Of a DNA stretch of 64,000 nucleotides, positions 27,675-35,576 are shown one piece after another. Each line of letters starts with the position of its first letter. The first letter of the stretch is position 1. The position numbers and the translations under genes were made by a program. The notes below the pieces were generated by a model. The model was not told where the DNA came from. It worked only from the letters and a program-made list of their open reading frames with translations, and searched no databases. The stretch comes from Synechococcus sp. PCC 6312 (lineage in GTDB: Bacteria; Cyanobacteriota; Cyanobacteriia; Thermosynechococcales; Thermosynechococcaceae), in assembly GCF_000316685.1 (NCBI RefSeq), contig NC_019680.1, positions 249,501 to 313,500 of the forward strand. The letters run 5' to 3'.

Positions 27675-28157
27675 ATGAACCTAGTTGCCCACACCCGCCT
27701 CAATCCTGCTCCAGACCAGGCCCCCAGTCTTTTTCTCTCCCTCACGGCCACAGAACGGACTAAATCGCGCCATTGGTTTGTCACGACCACTGGAGAGCGT
27801 GTTTTTCTGCAACTACCCCGTGGGACAGTTCTGCGCGATGGGGACTTACTCCAGGCCGAACCAGAGGCCACCGTTGCCGAACCCCCAATCGCACCGATCC
27901 TCCTTGGCATCCAGGCCCAGGCCGAACCCGTCTTAACCATCACTGCCCCCACTGCCCTGGAACTTCTCCAAGCGGCCTATCACCTCGGCAATCGTCATGT
28001 TCCCCTCCAAATTCAACCGACCTATTTACGGATTAGCCCCGACCCAGTCCTGGAAAAACTCCTCCACCAACGGGGCTTAACCGTTGAACTAGGATCCCAT
28101 CCCTTTCAGCCTGAACTGGGGGCCTATCATTCTGGCCATGACCATCACCAGCCGTGA
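27675..28157 (+). CDS. ureE: Urease accessory protein UreE
   Basis: UreE is the nickel chaperone that supplies Ni(II) for urease. I start at the ATG at 27675 (MNLVAHTRLNPAPD, 160 residues) rather than an upstream TTG at 27654. The N-terminal domain has LSLTATERTKSRHWFVTTTG, then LQLPRGTVLRDGDLL, both typical of UreE. The C-terminal metal-binding domain includes AYHLGNRHVPLQI with the conserved His, and the tail GAYHSGHDHHQP is a short His cluster. No urease structural or other ure genes are near. It follows the TrpE/PabB gene by 30 bp on the same strand and may share its transcript. Confidence 0.92.
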   Translation: MNLVAHTRLNPAPDQAPSLFLSLTATERTKSRHWFVTTTGERVFLQLPRGTVLRDGDLLQAEPEATVAEPPIAPILLGIQAQAEPVLTITAPTALELLQAAYHLGNRHVPLQIQPTYLRISPDPVLEKLLHQRGLTVELGSHPFQPELGAYHSGHDHHQP

Positions 28158-28296
28158 ATCAGTCGGTTATAGATCTGGGGCTTCCGGGCTGGAATTCGTT
28201 ACCTAGAGCACTCAATTTCTGGGGGGATTGGGTTACAACTAAGTCAATCAATGTTAAGTTGCTTAAAGTTTTTCAGTTTTCCAGGCCTGGAGTGGT

Positions 28297-29628
28297 ATGA
28301 GCGAAACGTTACATCATGTGGTCATTGTTGGAGGTGGGTTTGCCGGGTTATATGCAGCCAAATCCCTCGGCCAGGCCCCGGTGAAAGTCACTCTGATTGA
28401 CAAACGCAATTTCCACCTCTTTCAACCCCTCCTCTATCAAGTGGCCACGGGTAGTGTCTCTCCAGCGAATATTTCCTCTCCGTTACGGGCCATTCTCAAC
28501 CGCTACAAAAATGTTCAGGTGCTCCTCGAAGAAGTGACGGGCTTTGATCCCCAGACTCAGACCATCAAAACCAAAGGCCGAGAAATTCCCTATGACAGCT
28601 TGGTCGTAGCTACGGGGGTGAGTCATCATTACTTTGGCAATGATCATTGGCAACAAACGGCCCCAGGCCTGAAAACCGTGGAAGATGCCCTAGAAATCCG
28701 CCGCCGAATTTTTATGGCTTTTGAAGCTGCCGAAAAAGAAATGGATCCGGTCAAACGCCAGGCCTGGTTAACCTTTGTCATTGTTGGCGGCGGCCCCACA
28801 GGTGTTGAATTAGCCGGAGCCATCGCCGAACTGGCCTTTGCGACCCTGAAACAGGACTTTCGGAATATTGACACTCGCGAAACCAAGATTTTACTGCTGG
28901 AGGGCCTAGATCGGATTTTGCCCCCTTACCCCGCAGACCTCTCTGCTAAAGCCGAAGCCTCCCTCAGTAAATTAGGTGTAACGGTCAAAACCCGCACCCT
29001 GGTTACGAACATTACCGATAACATCGTCACCACTAAACATGGGGAAGAAGTCGAGAAAATTGCCGCACATACAATCCTCTGGGCCGCCGGTGTGAAAGCC
29101 TCTGGATTAGGCCGGGTTTTAGCCGAATCAACGGGAGCCAGTTTAGACCGTGTGGGCCGGGTGATTGTCGAGCCGGATTTGAGCTTACCCAACTATCCCA
29201 ATATTTATGTGATTGGGGACTTGGCCAATTATGCCCACCAAAACGGTAATCCTCTCCCCGGCATTGCCCCCGTTGCTATTCAAGAAGGGGAATATCTTGC
29301 TAAACTCATTAGGGCCAAAGTCAAAGGCGAACCCCTCCCCACCTTCAACTATGACGATGCCGGTAGCTTGGCGGTGATTGGGCAAAATGAAGCGGTGGTC
29401 AACCTTTGGGGCTGGAAGTTTTCGGGGCCATTGGCCTGGTTGATTTGGGTCTTTGCCCACATTTATTACCTAATTGAATTTGATCATAAGTTAGTCGTCA
29501 TGACCCAATGGGCCTGGAGCTATTTCACCCGCAATCGGGGTGCACGGCTGATTACTGGGGAAGATGGGCGGGTTAATCAAGACATGGAACCACTGGCAGC
29601 TATCCCAGAGCAAGTGGGCAAAGCCTGA
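28297..29628 (+). CDS. Type II NAD(P)H dehydrogenase (NDH-2)
   Basis: A 443-residue FAD protein that passes electrons from NAD(P)H to quinone at the membrane without pumping protons. The FAD-binding motif is VVIVGGGFAGLYAAKSLG at residues about 8-25, followed by HLFQPLLYQVATGSVSPANI, typical of NDH-2. The NADH-binding motif is FVIVGGGPTGVELAGAIAEL near residue 160. Later motifs are TILWAAGVKASG, NIYVIGDLANYAHQNG and PVAIQEGEYLAKLI. A C-terminal hydrophobic stretch (LAWLIWVFAHIYYLIEF) fits membrane attachment. ATG start just after a CCAGGCCTGG palindrome. Which of the cyanobacterial Ndb subtypes it is cannot be fixed here. Confidence 0.93.
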   Translation: MSETLHHVVIVGGGFAGLYAAKSLGQAPVKVTLIDKRNFHLFQPLLYQVATGSVSPANISSPLRAILNRYKNVQVLLEEVTGFDPQTQTIKTKGREIPYDSLVVATGVSHHYFGNDHWQQTAPGLKTVEDALEIRRRIFMAFEAAEKEMDPVKRQAWLTFVIVGGGPTGVELAGAIAELAFATLKQDFRNIDTRETKILLLEGLDRILPPYPADLSAKAEASLSKLGVTVKTRTLVTNITDNIVTTKHGEEVEKIAAHTILWAAGVKASGLGRVLAESTGASLDRVGRVIVEPDLSLPNYPNIYVIGDLANYAHQNGNPLPGIAPVAIQEGEYLAKLIRAKVKGEPLPTFNYDDAGSLAVIGQNEAVVNLWGWKFSGPLAWLIWVFAHIYYLIEFDHKLVVMTQWAWSYFTRNRGARLITGEDGRVNQDMEPLAAIPEQVGKA

Positions 29629-29646
29629 TGATCAACTGGGGCGGGA

Positions 29647-30879
29647 TCACTGCACCGGAATCACCTGAGTTTGAACTCGCCCGGAGACAATCACCTCTTG
29701 TTTATCTAACCAACCCACCGCCTCAGTCCCTTTGACCCGCAGAAATGGGGTCTGTTGCTGATAAAAAACACGACCCAGGGCGTTAATTTTCTGAGTGGGC
29801 AGGAACCAAGTCAGTTGATCAGCATTGAGTTGGGCGGGATTCCGGGATCGATTGAGTTGGACTTGCCCCCGTAACTCAACGCGCTCTTGAGCCAGATCCA
29901 TTCGGCCAGCCTGGGCCTGGGCGGTCAGGGTTTGACTGGGGCTAAAAATCTGGAGCGGCTCATTACTAGAAATTTCTTGCTGCTCAACCCGCCACATTAA
30001 GGCACTCCCAGCCACCTGGACATCGGGATTAACGAGATGAACTTGGGCCTGCTCCCGTAAGGTGAGGACTTTCTCGGTTAAGTTCCAGGCCAGTTCCCCA
30101 CCGATAGCTCGTTCTCCGGCATTGGGCCCCTTGATCCGTTTGACTTCTACCCCCCGCAGTTTTCGATTAGTCAGGGAACCGGCGATCAGTTGGGCTTCTT
30201 TCACATTCCACAAAAGGATATGGGCCGTCAGTTGCAAGTCTTGGAAATCTGGACGTTGGGATACCACTTGGACATTCTGTTGGGCCCGCACCTGCTGGGT
30301 TTTACTATTGGCGGTGATCTCTTTGGCCGTGAGGGTAATTTTCGGATAGCGGATCTGGGGATTTTGGCGGGCCAGGAGTTGGTTTTGATTGGGCTGCCAA
30401 ATAAATTCTCGGCCGACTAAGACTACTTTATTGCGTAAGTCCTGCACCCTCACCGGCCCATTGAGAATCAGTTGGGTTTGCTGTTGCTGTACCTGGGCCT
30501 GGGGAGTGGTGAGTTGATAAACAGGTCGGCCTGCATCTAAAAGTTCTCCTTTGACATTTTTAAGGTGGGCAACTTTTCGATCCGGGCTATAGGTGGCCGT
30601 TTCCGCTTGAATTTTCCAAAGGAGTTCCCCCTTGGGATTGGTTTGGCGCAGGACAAGATTCCGAAAATTGACCCCCCCTTCAACCTCGGCCTCAATGGGA
30701 GAATCTGCGGTGGAGGTAGTTTGGCCCCAATGACAGCCCCCCATTGCTCCCACCAGGCCAGTCACCAAGAGCACAGAAAAGATGACGGACTTAGCAGCAT
30801 AGGGATGGCCACCAGCCTTTTTAGGGTGTTTCCATGTCTTCCGGGCGTTTGGGAGATAACCAAGGTTCCGAAACAACAT
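29647..30879 (-). CDS. lptC: LPS export ABC transporter periplasmic protein LptC
   Basis: A 410-residue LptC protein. LptC is part of the bridge that carries lipopolysaccharide from the inner to the outer membrane. A hydrophobic segment (about residues 30-48, SVIFSVLLVTGLVGAMGG) ends at Cys49 and may be a lipoprotein signal. The following FRNLVLRQTNPKGELLWKIQ and YSPDRKVAHLKNVKGELLD are the LptC domain, and the rest is a long series of beta strands (for example LILNGPVRVQDL, LTLREQAQVHLVNPD). Cyanobacterial LptC is longer than the 190-residue proteobacterial form. The start at 30879 overlaps the end of the labA-like gene by 59 bp. Confidence 0.87.
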   Translation of the reverse strand: MLFRNLGYLPNARKTWKHPKKAGGHPYAAKSVIFSVLLVTGLVGAMGGCHWGQTTSTADSPIEAEVEGGVNFRNLVLRQTNPKGELLWKIQAETATYSPDRKVAHLKNVKGELLDAGRPVYQLTTPQAQVQQQQTQLILNGPVRVQDLRNKVVLVGREFIWQPNQNQLLARQNPQIRYPKITLTAKEITANSKTQQVRAQQNVQVVSQRPDFQDLQLTAHILLWNVKEAQLIAGSLTNRKLRGVEVKRIKGPNAGERAIGGELAWNLTEKVLTLREQAQVHLVNPDVQVAGSALMWRVEQQEISSNEPLQIFSPSQTLTAQAQAGRMDLAQERVELRGQVQLNRSRNPAQLNADQLTWFLPTQKINALGRVFYQQQTPFLRVKGTEAVGWLDKQEVIVSGRVQTQVIPVQ

Positions 30880-31462
30880 CAGGGGTGGTCACTCCAGAGA
30901 GGGGACGATAGGTATAGGCCGGGCGGGGGGCTTTTTGAATGTCCTCCCGAATTGTATCGAGATCAATGTAGCGATCGGAAACATTAATCAGGGTATCGCT
31001 AGTCATTGAGCGCAAACTGACAACCTCGACCCGCGCTCCTCGATAGCTAATGGCATCTACGGCATAGGCTAAATCCCCATCCCCACTCACTAAGATCGCC
31101 GTATCGTAGCAACCGACTAGGGACATCATATCGACGGCAATTTCCACGTCCAGGTTGGCTTTTTTGGAGCCGTCTGGTAACTGCACCAGTTCCTTAGAAA
31201 CGACCCGATAGCCATTGCGCCGCATCCAGAGGAGAAACCCCTGTTGTTTTTCGTTGGTGGAGTCAACCCCAGTGTAGAAGAAGGCCCGAAACAGCCGCGA
31301 CCCCGCTGTTAAGCGACAGAGAAGTTTGGAATAGTCAATCTCAATTCCAAGTTGCAGGGCCGCATAAAATAAATTAGAACCATCAATGAAAATGGCTACT
31401 CGACCGCGATTCTCGAGAACCTGCTCAGGAGTGTAAATGACCCCTTGCTCTGGTGTAATCAT
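30821..31462 (-). CDS. labA: LabA-like NYN domain protein
   Basis: A 213-residue protein of the LabA/DUF88 group with a NYN (PIN-like nuclease) fold. In Synechococcus elongatus LabA works in a negative feedback path from KaiC to clock-controlled transcription. The sequence shows GRVAIFIDGSNLFYAALQLG with the first acidic residue, KKANLDVEIAVDMMSLVG and AILVSGDGDLAYAVDAISYR with the other metal-binding acids, then GARVEVVSLRSMTSD and the ending DRYIDLDTIREDI. All catalytic acids are present. It lies about 2.8 kb from kaiA on the opposite strand. The family is certain; identity as the true clock-output LabA rather than a paralogue is inferred. Confidence 0.87.
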   Translation of the reverse strand: MITPEQGVIYTPEQVLENRGRVAIFIDGSNLFYAALQLGIEIDYSKLLCRLTAGSRLFRAFFYTGVDSTNEKQQGFLLWMRRNGYRVVSKELVQLPDGSKKANLDVEIAVDMMSLVGCYDTAILVSGDGDLAYAVDAISYRGARVEVVSLRSMTSDTLINVSDRYIDLDTIREDIQKAPRPAYTYRPLSGVTTPDVVSEPWLSPKRPEDMETP

Positions 31463-31555
31463 TAAAACGATGTTATCCTCAATTTCAAAAGAGAAAATTT
31501 TATAGTATAAATACTCACTCCAGCCTAGCTCAAACTCTCATTTGTTGGGGGCAAC

Positions 31556-33145
31556 TTAGGCTGCTGGGGTTTCTGGGGCGACTAATTTCTGAAACACAGG
31601 CTCCGGTGGGGCGAGGGCTTGTCCAGGCCGGAGGATACCCCAGGTTTGATGAGACTCTAAATAGTGCAATGTTTCTGGGTGATTAAAATCTATGCTATAT
31701 CCCAGTTGTTGATAGATTTTGCTGGCTGTATTGGGAATAATCGGGGCGAGTAGATAGGCTGCCAATCGTACCGCCTCTAGAACGGTATAGAGGATTTCCG
31801 CAACTTGTTCTAGCGCACCTTTTTTATATAAGCTCCAAGGGGCCTGATCATCCAGGTATTTATTCCCTGTGCGGGCCAAGTTCAAGGCGGTTTGACACAC
31901 TAAGGTGAAGTTTAAGTCTCCATAGGCATTGTTCACTGTTTCTCCTGCCGTTTTACCCCAGATGACTAGTGGATGTTCAGGACTGAGGCTGACCACATTG
32001 ATCTCTGGAACCTTGGCCTGGCAGTATTTTCCGGCCATTTTCAAGGTGCGATTCAAAAGATTTCCCAGATCATTGGCTAAATCGGCATTGACAGTATTGA
32101 TAAATCGCGTTTCGGCGTAGTCCCCATCCCGGCCAAACTCAATCTCTTTCATGAAGTAATACCGGACAGCATCGGCTCCAAAGTTCGCAATCAGCTCATA
32201 GGGATTCAGGGTATTCCCCAAACTTTTCCCCATCTTCTGCCCGTCTTTCGTCAAAAAGCCATGGCCAAAGACCCGGTGTGGGAGGGGAAATCCAGCAGAC
32301 ATCAACATCGCTGGCCAGTAAACTGCATGAAACCGGAGAATATCTTTGCCAATTAAGTGCAGATTAATCGGCCACCATTTAGCTAGAGCATTTTCGAGAG
32401 TCGGGGCCTGGTCGGGTTCTAAGAGAGCGGTGACATATCCCAAGAGGGCATCAAACCAGACGTAAATGGTATGGCTGGGATCAACCGGAATCGGAAAGCC
32501 CCAGTTCATATTCACCCGAGAAATTGAAAAATCCTGGAGTCCCCTTCCCACAAAGCTGAGAACTTCATTGCGGCGGCTGGTGGGTTGGATAAAGTCAGGG
32601 CAGGCCTGGTAGTGGGCCAAGAGGGCATCCTGATAGTGAGACAGTCGAAAGAAGTAGTTGCGCTCATCTCGCCATTCCACTGGCCGGTTGATATGGATCG
32701 GACAATGTTTATTGGGTAGTAAATCCCGTTCTTCCTTAAACTCCTCGCAATCTACGCAATACCAGCCCTGTTGCTGCCCTAGGTAAATATCCCCCTTGGC
32801 CCAAACTCGCTGAAAAAATTCTTCGACAATTTGGGTATGACGAGGATCTGTGGTGCGGCTAAAACGGTCGTAATGAATATCCAATTTTTGCCATAAATCT
32901 TGGAAGCCAGCGGCAATTTGATCACAATGGGCCTGGGGAGAACGGTCTAATTTCTCGGCAGTCCGTTGAATTTTTTGCCCATGTTCATCGGTGCCCGTAA
33001 TCAACAGAACCTCGGTCCCCTGTAAGCGATAAAACCGGGCTAGAACATCGGCGGCAATGGTGGTATAGGCACTACCAATGTGGGGGAGATCGTTGACGTA
33101 ATACAGGGGGGTAGTCAGGGCAAATCGAGTGGGGCCAGCAGACAT
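31556..33145 (-). CDS. metG: Methionyl-tRNA synthetase
   Basis: Charges tRNA-Met with methionine. A class I synthetase of 529 residues: the HIGH-like motif is PHIGSAYTTIAADVLARFYR (HIGS at residues 22-25), the zinc-knuckle region has CVDCEEFKEE and KHCPIH, WFDALLGYVTALLE marks the core, and the KMSKS-like motif is DGQKMGKSLGNTLNPYE. The anticodon-binding helical domain follows from about residue 385. There is no C-terminal dimerisation (EMAP-like) domain, which is usual for the short bacterial form. ATG start at 33145. Sits 93 bp upstream of the labA-like gene on the same strand. Confidence 0.97.
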   Translation of the reverse strand: MSAGPTRFALTTPLYYVNDLPHIGSAYTTIAADVLARFYRLQGTEVLLITGTDEHGQKIQRTAEKLDRSPQAHCDQIAAGFQDLWQKLDIHYDRFSRTTDPRHTQIVEEFFQRVWAKGDIYLGQQQGWYCVDCEEFKEERDLLPNKHCPIHINRPVEWRDERNYFFRLSHYQDALLAHYQACPDFIQPTSRRNEVLSFVGRGLQDFSISRVNMNWGFPIPVDPSHTIYVWFDALLGYVTALLEPDQAPTLENALAKWWPINLHLIGKDILRFHAVYWPAMLMSAGFPLPHRVFGHGFLTKDGQKMGKSLGNTLNPYELIANFGADAVRYYFMKEIEFGRDGDYAETRFINTVNADLANDLGNLLNRTLKMAGKYCQAKVPEINVVSLSPEHPLVIWGKTAGETVNNAYGDLNFTLVCQTALNLARTGNKYLDDQAPWSLYKKGALEQVAEILYTVLEAVRLAAYLLAPIIPNTASKIYQQLGYSIDFNHPETLHYLESHQTWGILRPGQALAPPEPVFQKLVAPETPAA

Positions 33146-33398
33146 GAGCTAAAAATCGCCGTGATTAAGTTTTCTTTGATCCTAGCTTGTTTTGGGCGGG
33201 GGCTGGAGATGTGCCTAGGTGGAGAGCCGGGCAAACGCATACCCGAAGAAATAAAGGTGGGAATGCCCAAATCTAGACTTTCTTATGACTACCCTCATCA
33301 GACCTACATCCAACTTACCATCGCACTTTCAAGCACTAGGGGAACCGAGAGCAGCAACCTTAGTTGGAGCACAAACTTTTGTCCAAGCGATGCCTAGC

Positions 33399-33530
33399 CA
33401 TTGGGTCTTGGATGTGGCCTTTAGGAAAGAGCATTCATGCATGCGCAAAGACCATGCCCCTGAAAACGTTGCTTTGATTCGACATAGAGTTCTCAATCTC
33501 TTCCGACAATATCCCTCGACCCAGGCCTGA
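33399..33530 (+). pseudogene. ISAs1-family transposase remnant (C-terminal end)
   Basis: The frame reads HWVLDVAFRKEHSCMRKDHA, then PENVALIRHRVLNLFRQYPS before a stop. HWxLDVxF followed by RKDxAPENxAxxR is the hallmark C-terminus of ISAs1-family transposases (DDE type, final helix region). Upstream in the same frame nothing resembles the catalytic domain, and no inverted repeat ends are seen. So only about 44 codons are left of an old insertion between metG and the tRNA-Val gene. It is clearly dead. Confidence 0.75.
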
Positions 33531-33613
33531 CCGAAGTCAAAGTGACTCAAAGCTGGATGGAACAATGATTACCTCTTTTGGATACTTGTACCTTGAGTAT
33601 ACGTTTCCGATAA

Positions 33614-33686
33614 TGGGCGGTGAGGGACTCGAACCCCCGACAACCTCGGTGTAAACGAGACGCTCTACCAACTGAGCTAACCGCCC
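33614..33686 (-). tRNA. tRNA-Val (anticodon UAC)
   Basis: Read on the minus strand the 73 bases fold into a full cloverleaf. The acceptor arm GGGCGGT pairs with ACCGCCC, the D arm GCTC/GAGC encloses AGTTGGTA, the anticodon stem TCTCG/CGAGG holds loop TTTACAC with anticodon TAC (valine), and the T arm carries TTCGAGT. The discriminator base is A, and CCA is not encoded. Confidence 0.96.
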
Positions 33687-33825
33687 CAACTTAGCTATAA
33701 TAGCCTTCCCCACAACCAAAGAGAACATTTACCGGAAAAAAACTATAGCATGGATGATAAAATCGATCACAGTATTCCGATGTTAAGCTAACAGCGATTA
33801 AGTGAGGGGTTGAAACTCCAAATAT

Positions 33826-34143
33826 CTATTGGAGGGTTTTGCTCATGCAGATTTGGGCCGTGTCAACCAAGACGGGATTATTGAGGGAGGCACTATCGTT
33901 AGGTGAAAGGGTTCCTCCCAGTTGCTTAAATTGATCAAAAGTCAGCTTGGTTTGGAGTTCCTGGATCACACAGCGACAGTAATTGCCCCCCTTCGCTGCC
34001 AGGCCTGGAATTTGGGATTGGAAGCTATCTTGGCAGGCCGAGACAAATTGATTCACCGCTTGAGTCGGGTAGGGTTCGGCGTGAGCAACTAGGGGGAAAC
34101 TCACCAGGCCCAAGACTAGACAAAATACCGCTTTCTGTTTCAT
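33826..34143 (-). CDS. Small exported cysteine-containing protein
   Basis: A 105-residue protein with a clear Sec signal peptide, MKQKAVFCLVLGLVSFPLVA with cleavage expected after HA in AHAEPYP. The mature part of about 83 residues has four Cys (in SACQDSF, YCRCVIQ and QICMSK), which could form disulfide bonds in the periplasm or lumen. The pattern of a helical protein with C-x-C resembles small exported proteins annotated as hypothetical in many bacteria. ATG start. It lies between tRNA-Val and kaiA, on the opposite strand to kaiA. No function can be assigned. Confidence 0.72.
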   Translation of the reverse strand: MKQKAVFCLVLGLVSFPLVAHAEPYPTQAVNQFVSACQDSFQSQIPGLAAKGGNYCRCVIQELQTKLTFDQFKQLGGTLSPNDSASLNNPVLVDTAQICMSKTLQ

Positions 34144-34289
34144 GGTTTATTTCCAGTTGCGTCTGGACTTAATCTAGCAAGGTTTTCCAGCCATTTCCGG
34201 AGATTTAGGCATGAGATTTTGATGTTAAGATGATAAAATAATTGTTAAGAAATATCGAAGTTTATCTCAATGATTTGCGTGAACTGGCT

Positions 34290-35147
34290 GTGAACCGCCC
34301 CTATCGTCTCAATATTTGTGGCTTAGTTCATTCCCCAGGCCTGAGTAAGGCACTAACGGCAGAATTTGTCAAAACTCCGGAAAACTACGAATGGATCAAT
34401 TTTCCGCAGATCACGAGTTTTAGTACCTACTTGGATCAACATCGGCATCAGGTGGATTGCTTGATTGTGGAGTGGCAAGCGGGCCTGGGAGACTTATTTA
34501 CTTATCTCCATCACAGTGCCACCGTCCTTCCGGCCATTTTGATTGGCCCTGAGTCTGAACTGTCGCCCCAGGATCCCCCCCACTATCATGCTGCCGAGAT
34601 TATTCTGAACCAGGCCAGCCCTCCACAAATGCCCATGATCTTGGAGCACGCCATTACTCATTTCCTTAAACTATCCCAGGCCTGCCCCCTGCCCCTGCCT
34701 CCAGATTTAGCCCTGTCTCCAGAGACTTTACAGAATCACTCATCTCGGCAAAATATTCTCTCGGAACGTCTTAAAGAACGCTTAGGGTATTTGGGAGTGT
34801 ATTACAAACGAGAGGCTCAACAGTTTTTCCGCCATATGCCGGCAACTACCAAAGCAAAATTTTTGGATGAGCTTCAGGCCAACTACCGACAAATTATCCT
34901 GGAATACTTTCATCAAAATAGTAATGTCAACACCCTGATGGATGCCTTTGTCACCAAAGCCTTTTTTGCCGACATATCCGTATCCCAAGTTTTGGAGATT
35001 CATATCGAATTGATGGATAATTTTGCCAAGCAGCTTAAACTAGAGGGGCGCAATGAGGATATTCTCCTCGATTATCGTTTGACCTTAATTGATGTGATTG
35101 CCCACCTCTGCGAAATGTATCGGCGTTCGATCCCCCGCGAGGCCTAA
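34290..35147 (+). CDS. kaiA: Circadian clock protein KaiA
   Basis: KaiA stimulates KaiC autophosphorylation and so drives the phosphorylation phase of the cyanobacterial clock. The N-terminal pseudo-receiver domain (about residues 1-130) is divergent: [20 protein letters not shown], then [11 protein letters not shown]. The C-terminal KaiC-binding domain is highly conserved: [60 protein letters not shown] and [21 protein letters not shown] use GTG 34290, giving 285 residues, close to full-length relatives; a TTG at 34242 would add 16 residues and cannot be excluded. No strong ribosome binding site is visible for either. kaiB starts 5 bp after the stop. Confidence 0.96.
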   Translation: MNRPYRLNICGLVHSPGLSKALTAEFVKTPENYEWINFPQITSFSTYLDQHRHQVDCLIVEWQAGLGDLFTYLHHSATVLPAILIGPESELSPQDPPHYHAAEIILNQASPPQMPMILEHAITHFLKLSQACPLPLPPDLALSPETLQNHSSRQNILSERLKERLGYLGVYYKREAQQFFRHMPATTKAKFLDELQANYRQIILEYFHQNSNVNTLMDAFVTKAFFADISVSQVLEIHIELMDNFAKQLKLEGRNEDILLDYRLTLIDVIAHLCEMYRRSIPREA

Positions 35148-35152
35148 TTCCC

Positions 35153-35488
35153 ATGAGTCCGTTGCGAAAAACCTATATTCTCAAACTCTATGTCGCTGGC
35201 AATACCCCCAATTCTGTCCGAGCGTTGCGAACCTTAAACAACATTCTCGACCAAGAGTTCAAGGGAGTCTATGCCCTCAAGGTGATTGATGTGCTCAAAA
35301 ACCCCCAACTGGCGGAAGAAGACAAAATCCTTGCCACGCCCACCCTGTCTAAAATCCTGCCGCCGCCGGTGCGAAAAATTATCGGCGATCTCTCAGACCG
35401 GGAAAAAGTCTTAATTGGCCTGGATTTACTCTACGAAGAAATCTCTGATCCAGGGACAGAGTTTGCGCGCCAAGATGATGGTGGGTAA
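35153..35488 (+). CDS. kaiB: Circadian clock protein KaiB
   Basis: KaiB binds phosphorylated KaiC, switches fold to a thioredoxin-like state, sequesters KaiA and thereby starts dephosphorylation. The 111-residue protein begins with [20 protein letters not shown], followed by [40 protein letters not shown] and [17 protein letters not shown]. These are the residues that refold in the switch. The acidic C-terminal tail ([17 protein letters not shown]) is normal for cyanobacterial KaiB. ATG start; between kaiA (5 bp) and kaiC (88 bp), as in the classic order. Confidence 0.98.
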   Translation: MSPLRKTYILKLYVAGNTPNSVRALRTLNNILDQEFKGVYALKVIDVLKNPQLAEEDKILATPTLSKILPPPVRKIIGDLSDREKVLIGLDLLYEEISDPGTEFARQDDGG

Positions 35489-35576
35489 CGCTCTGCTGAT
35501 GAATAATCCCTTCTACCTGAGATTTAAAATTTTTTAGCGACTTCTCTGTTTTGCCGGATTGGGATAATACATTTTT

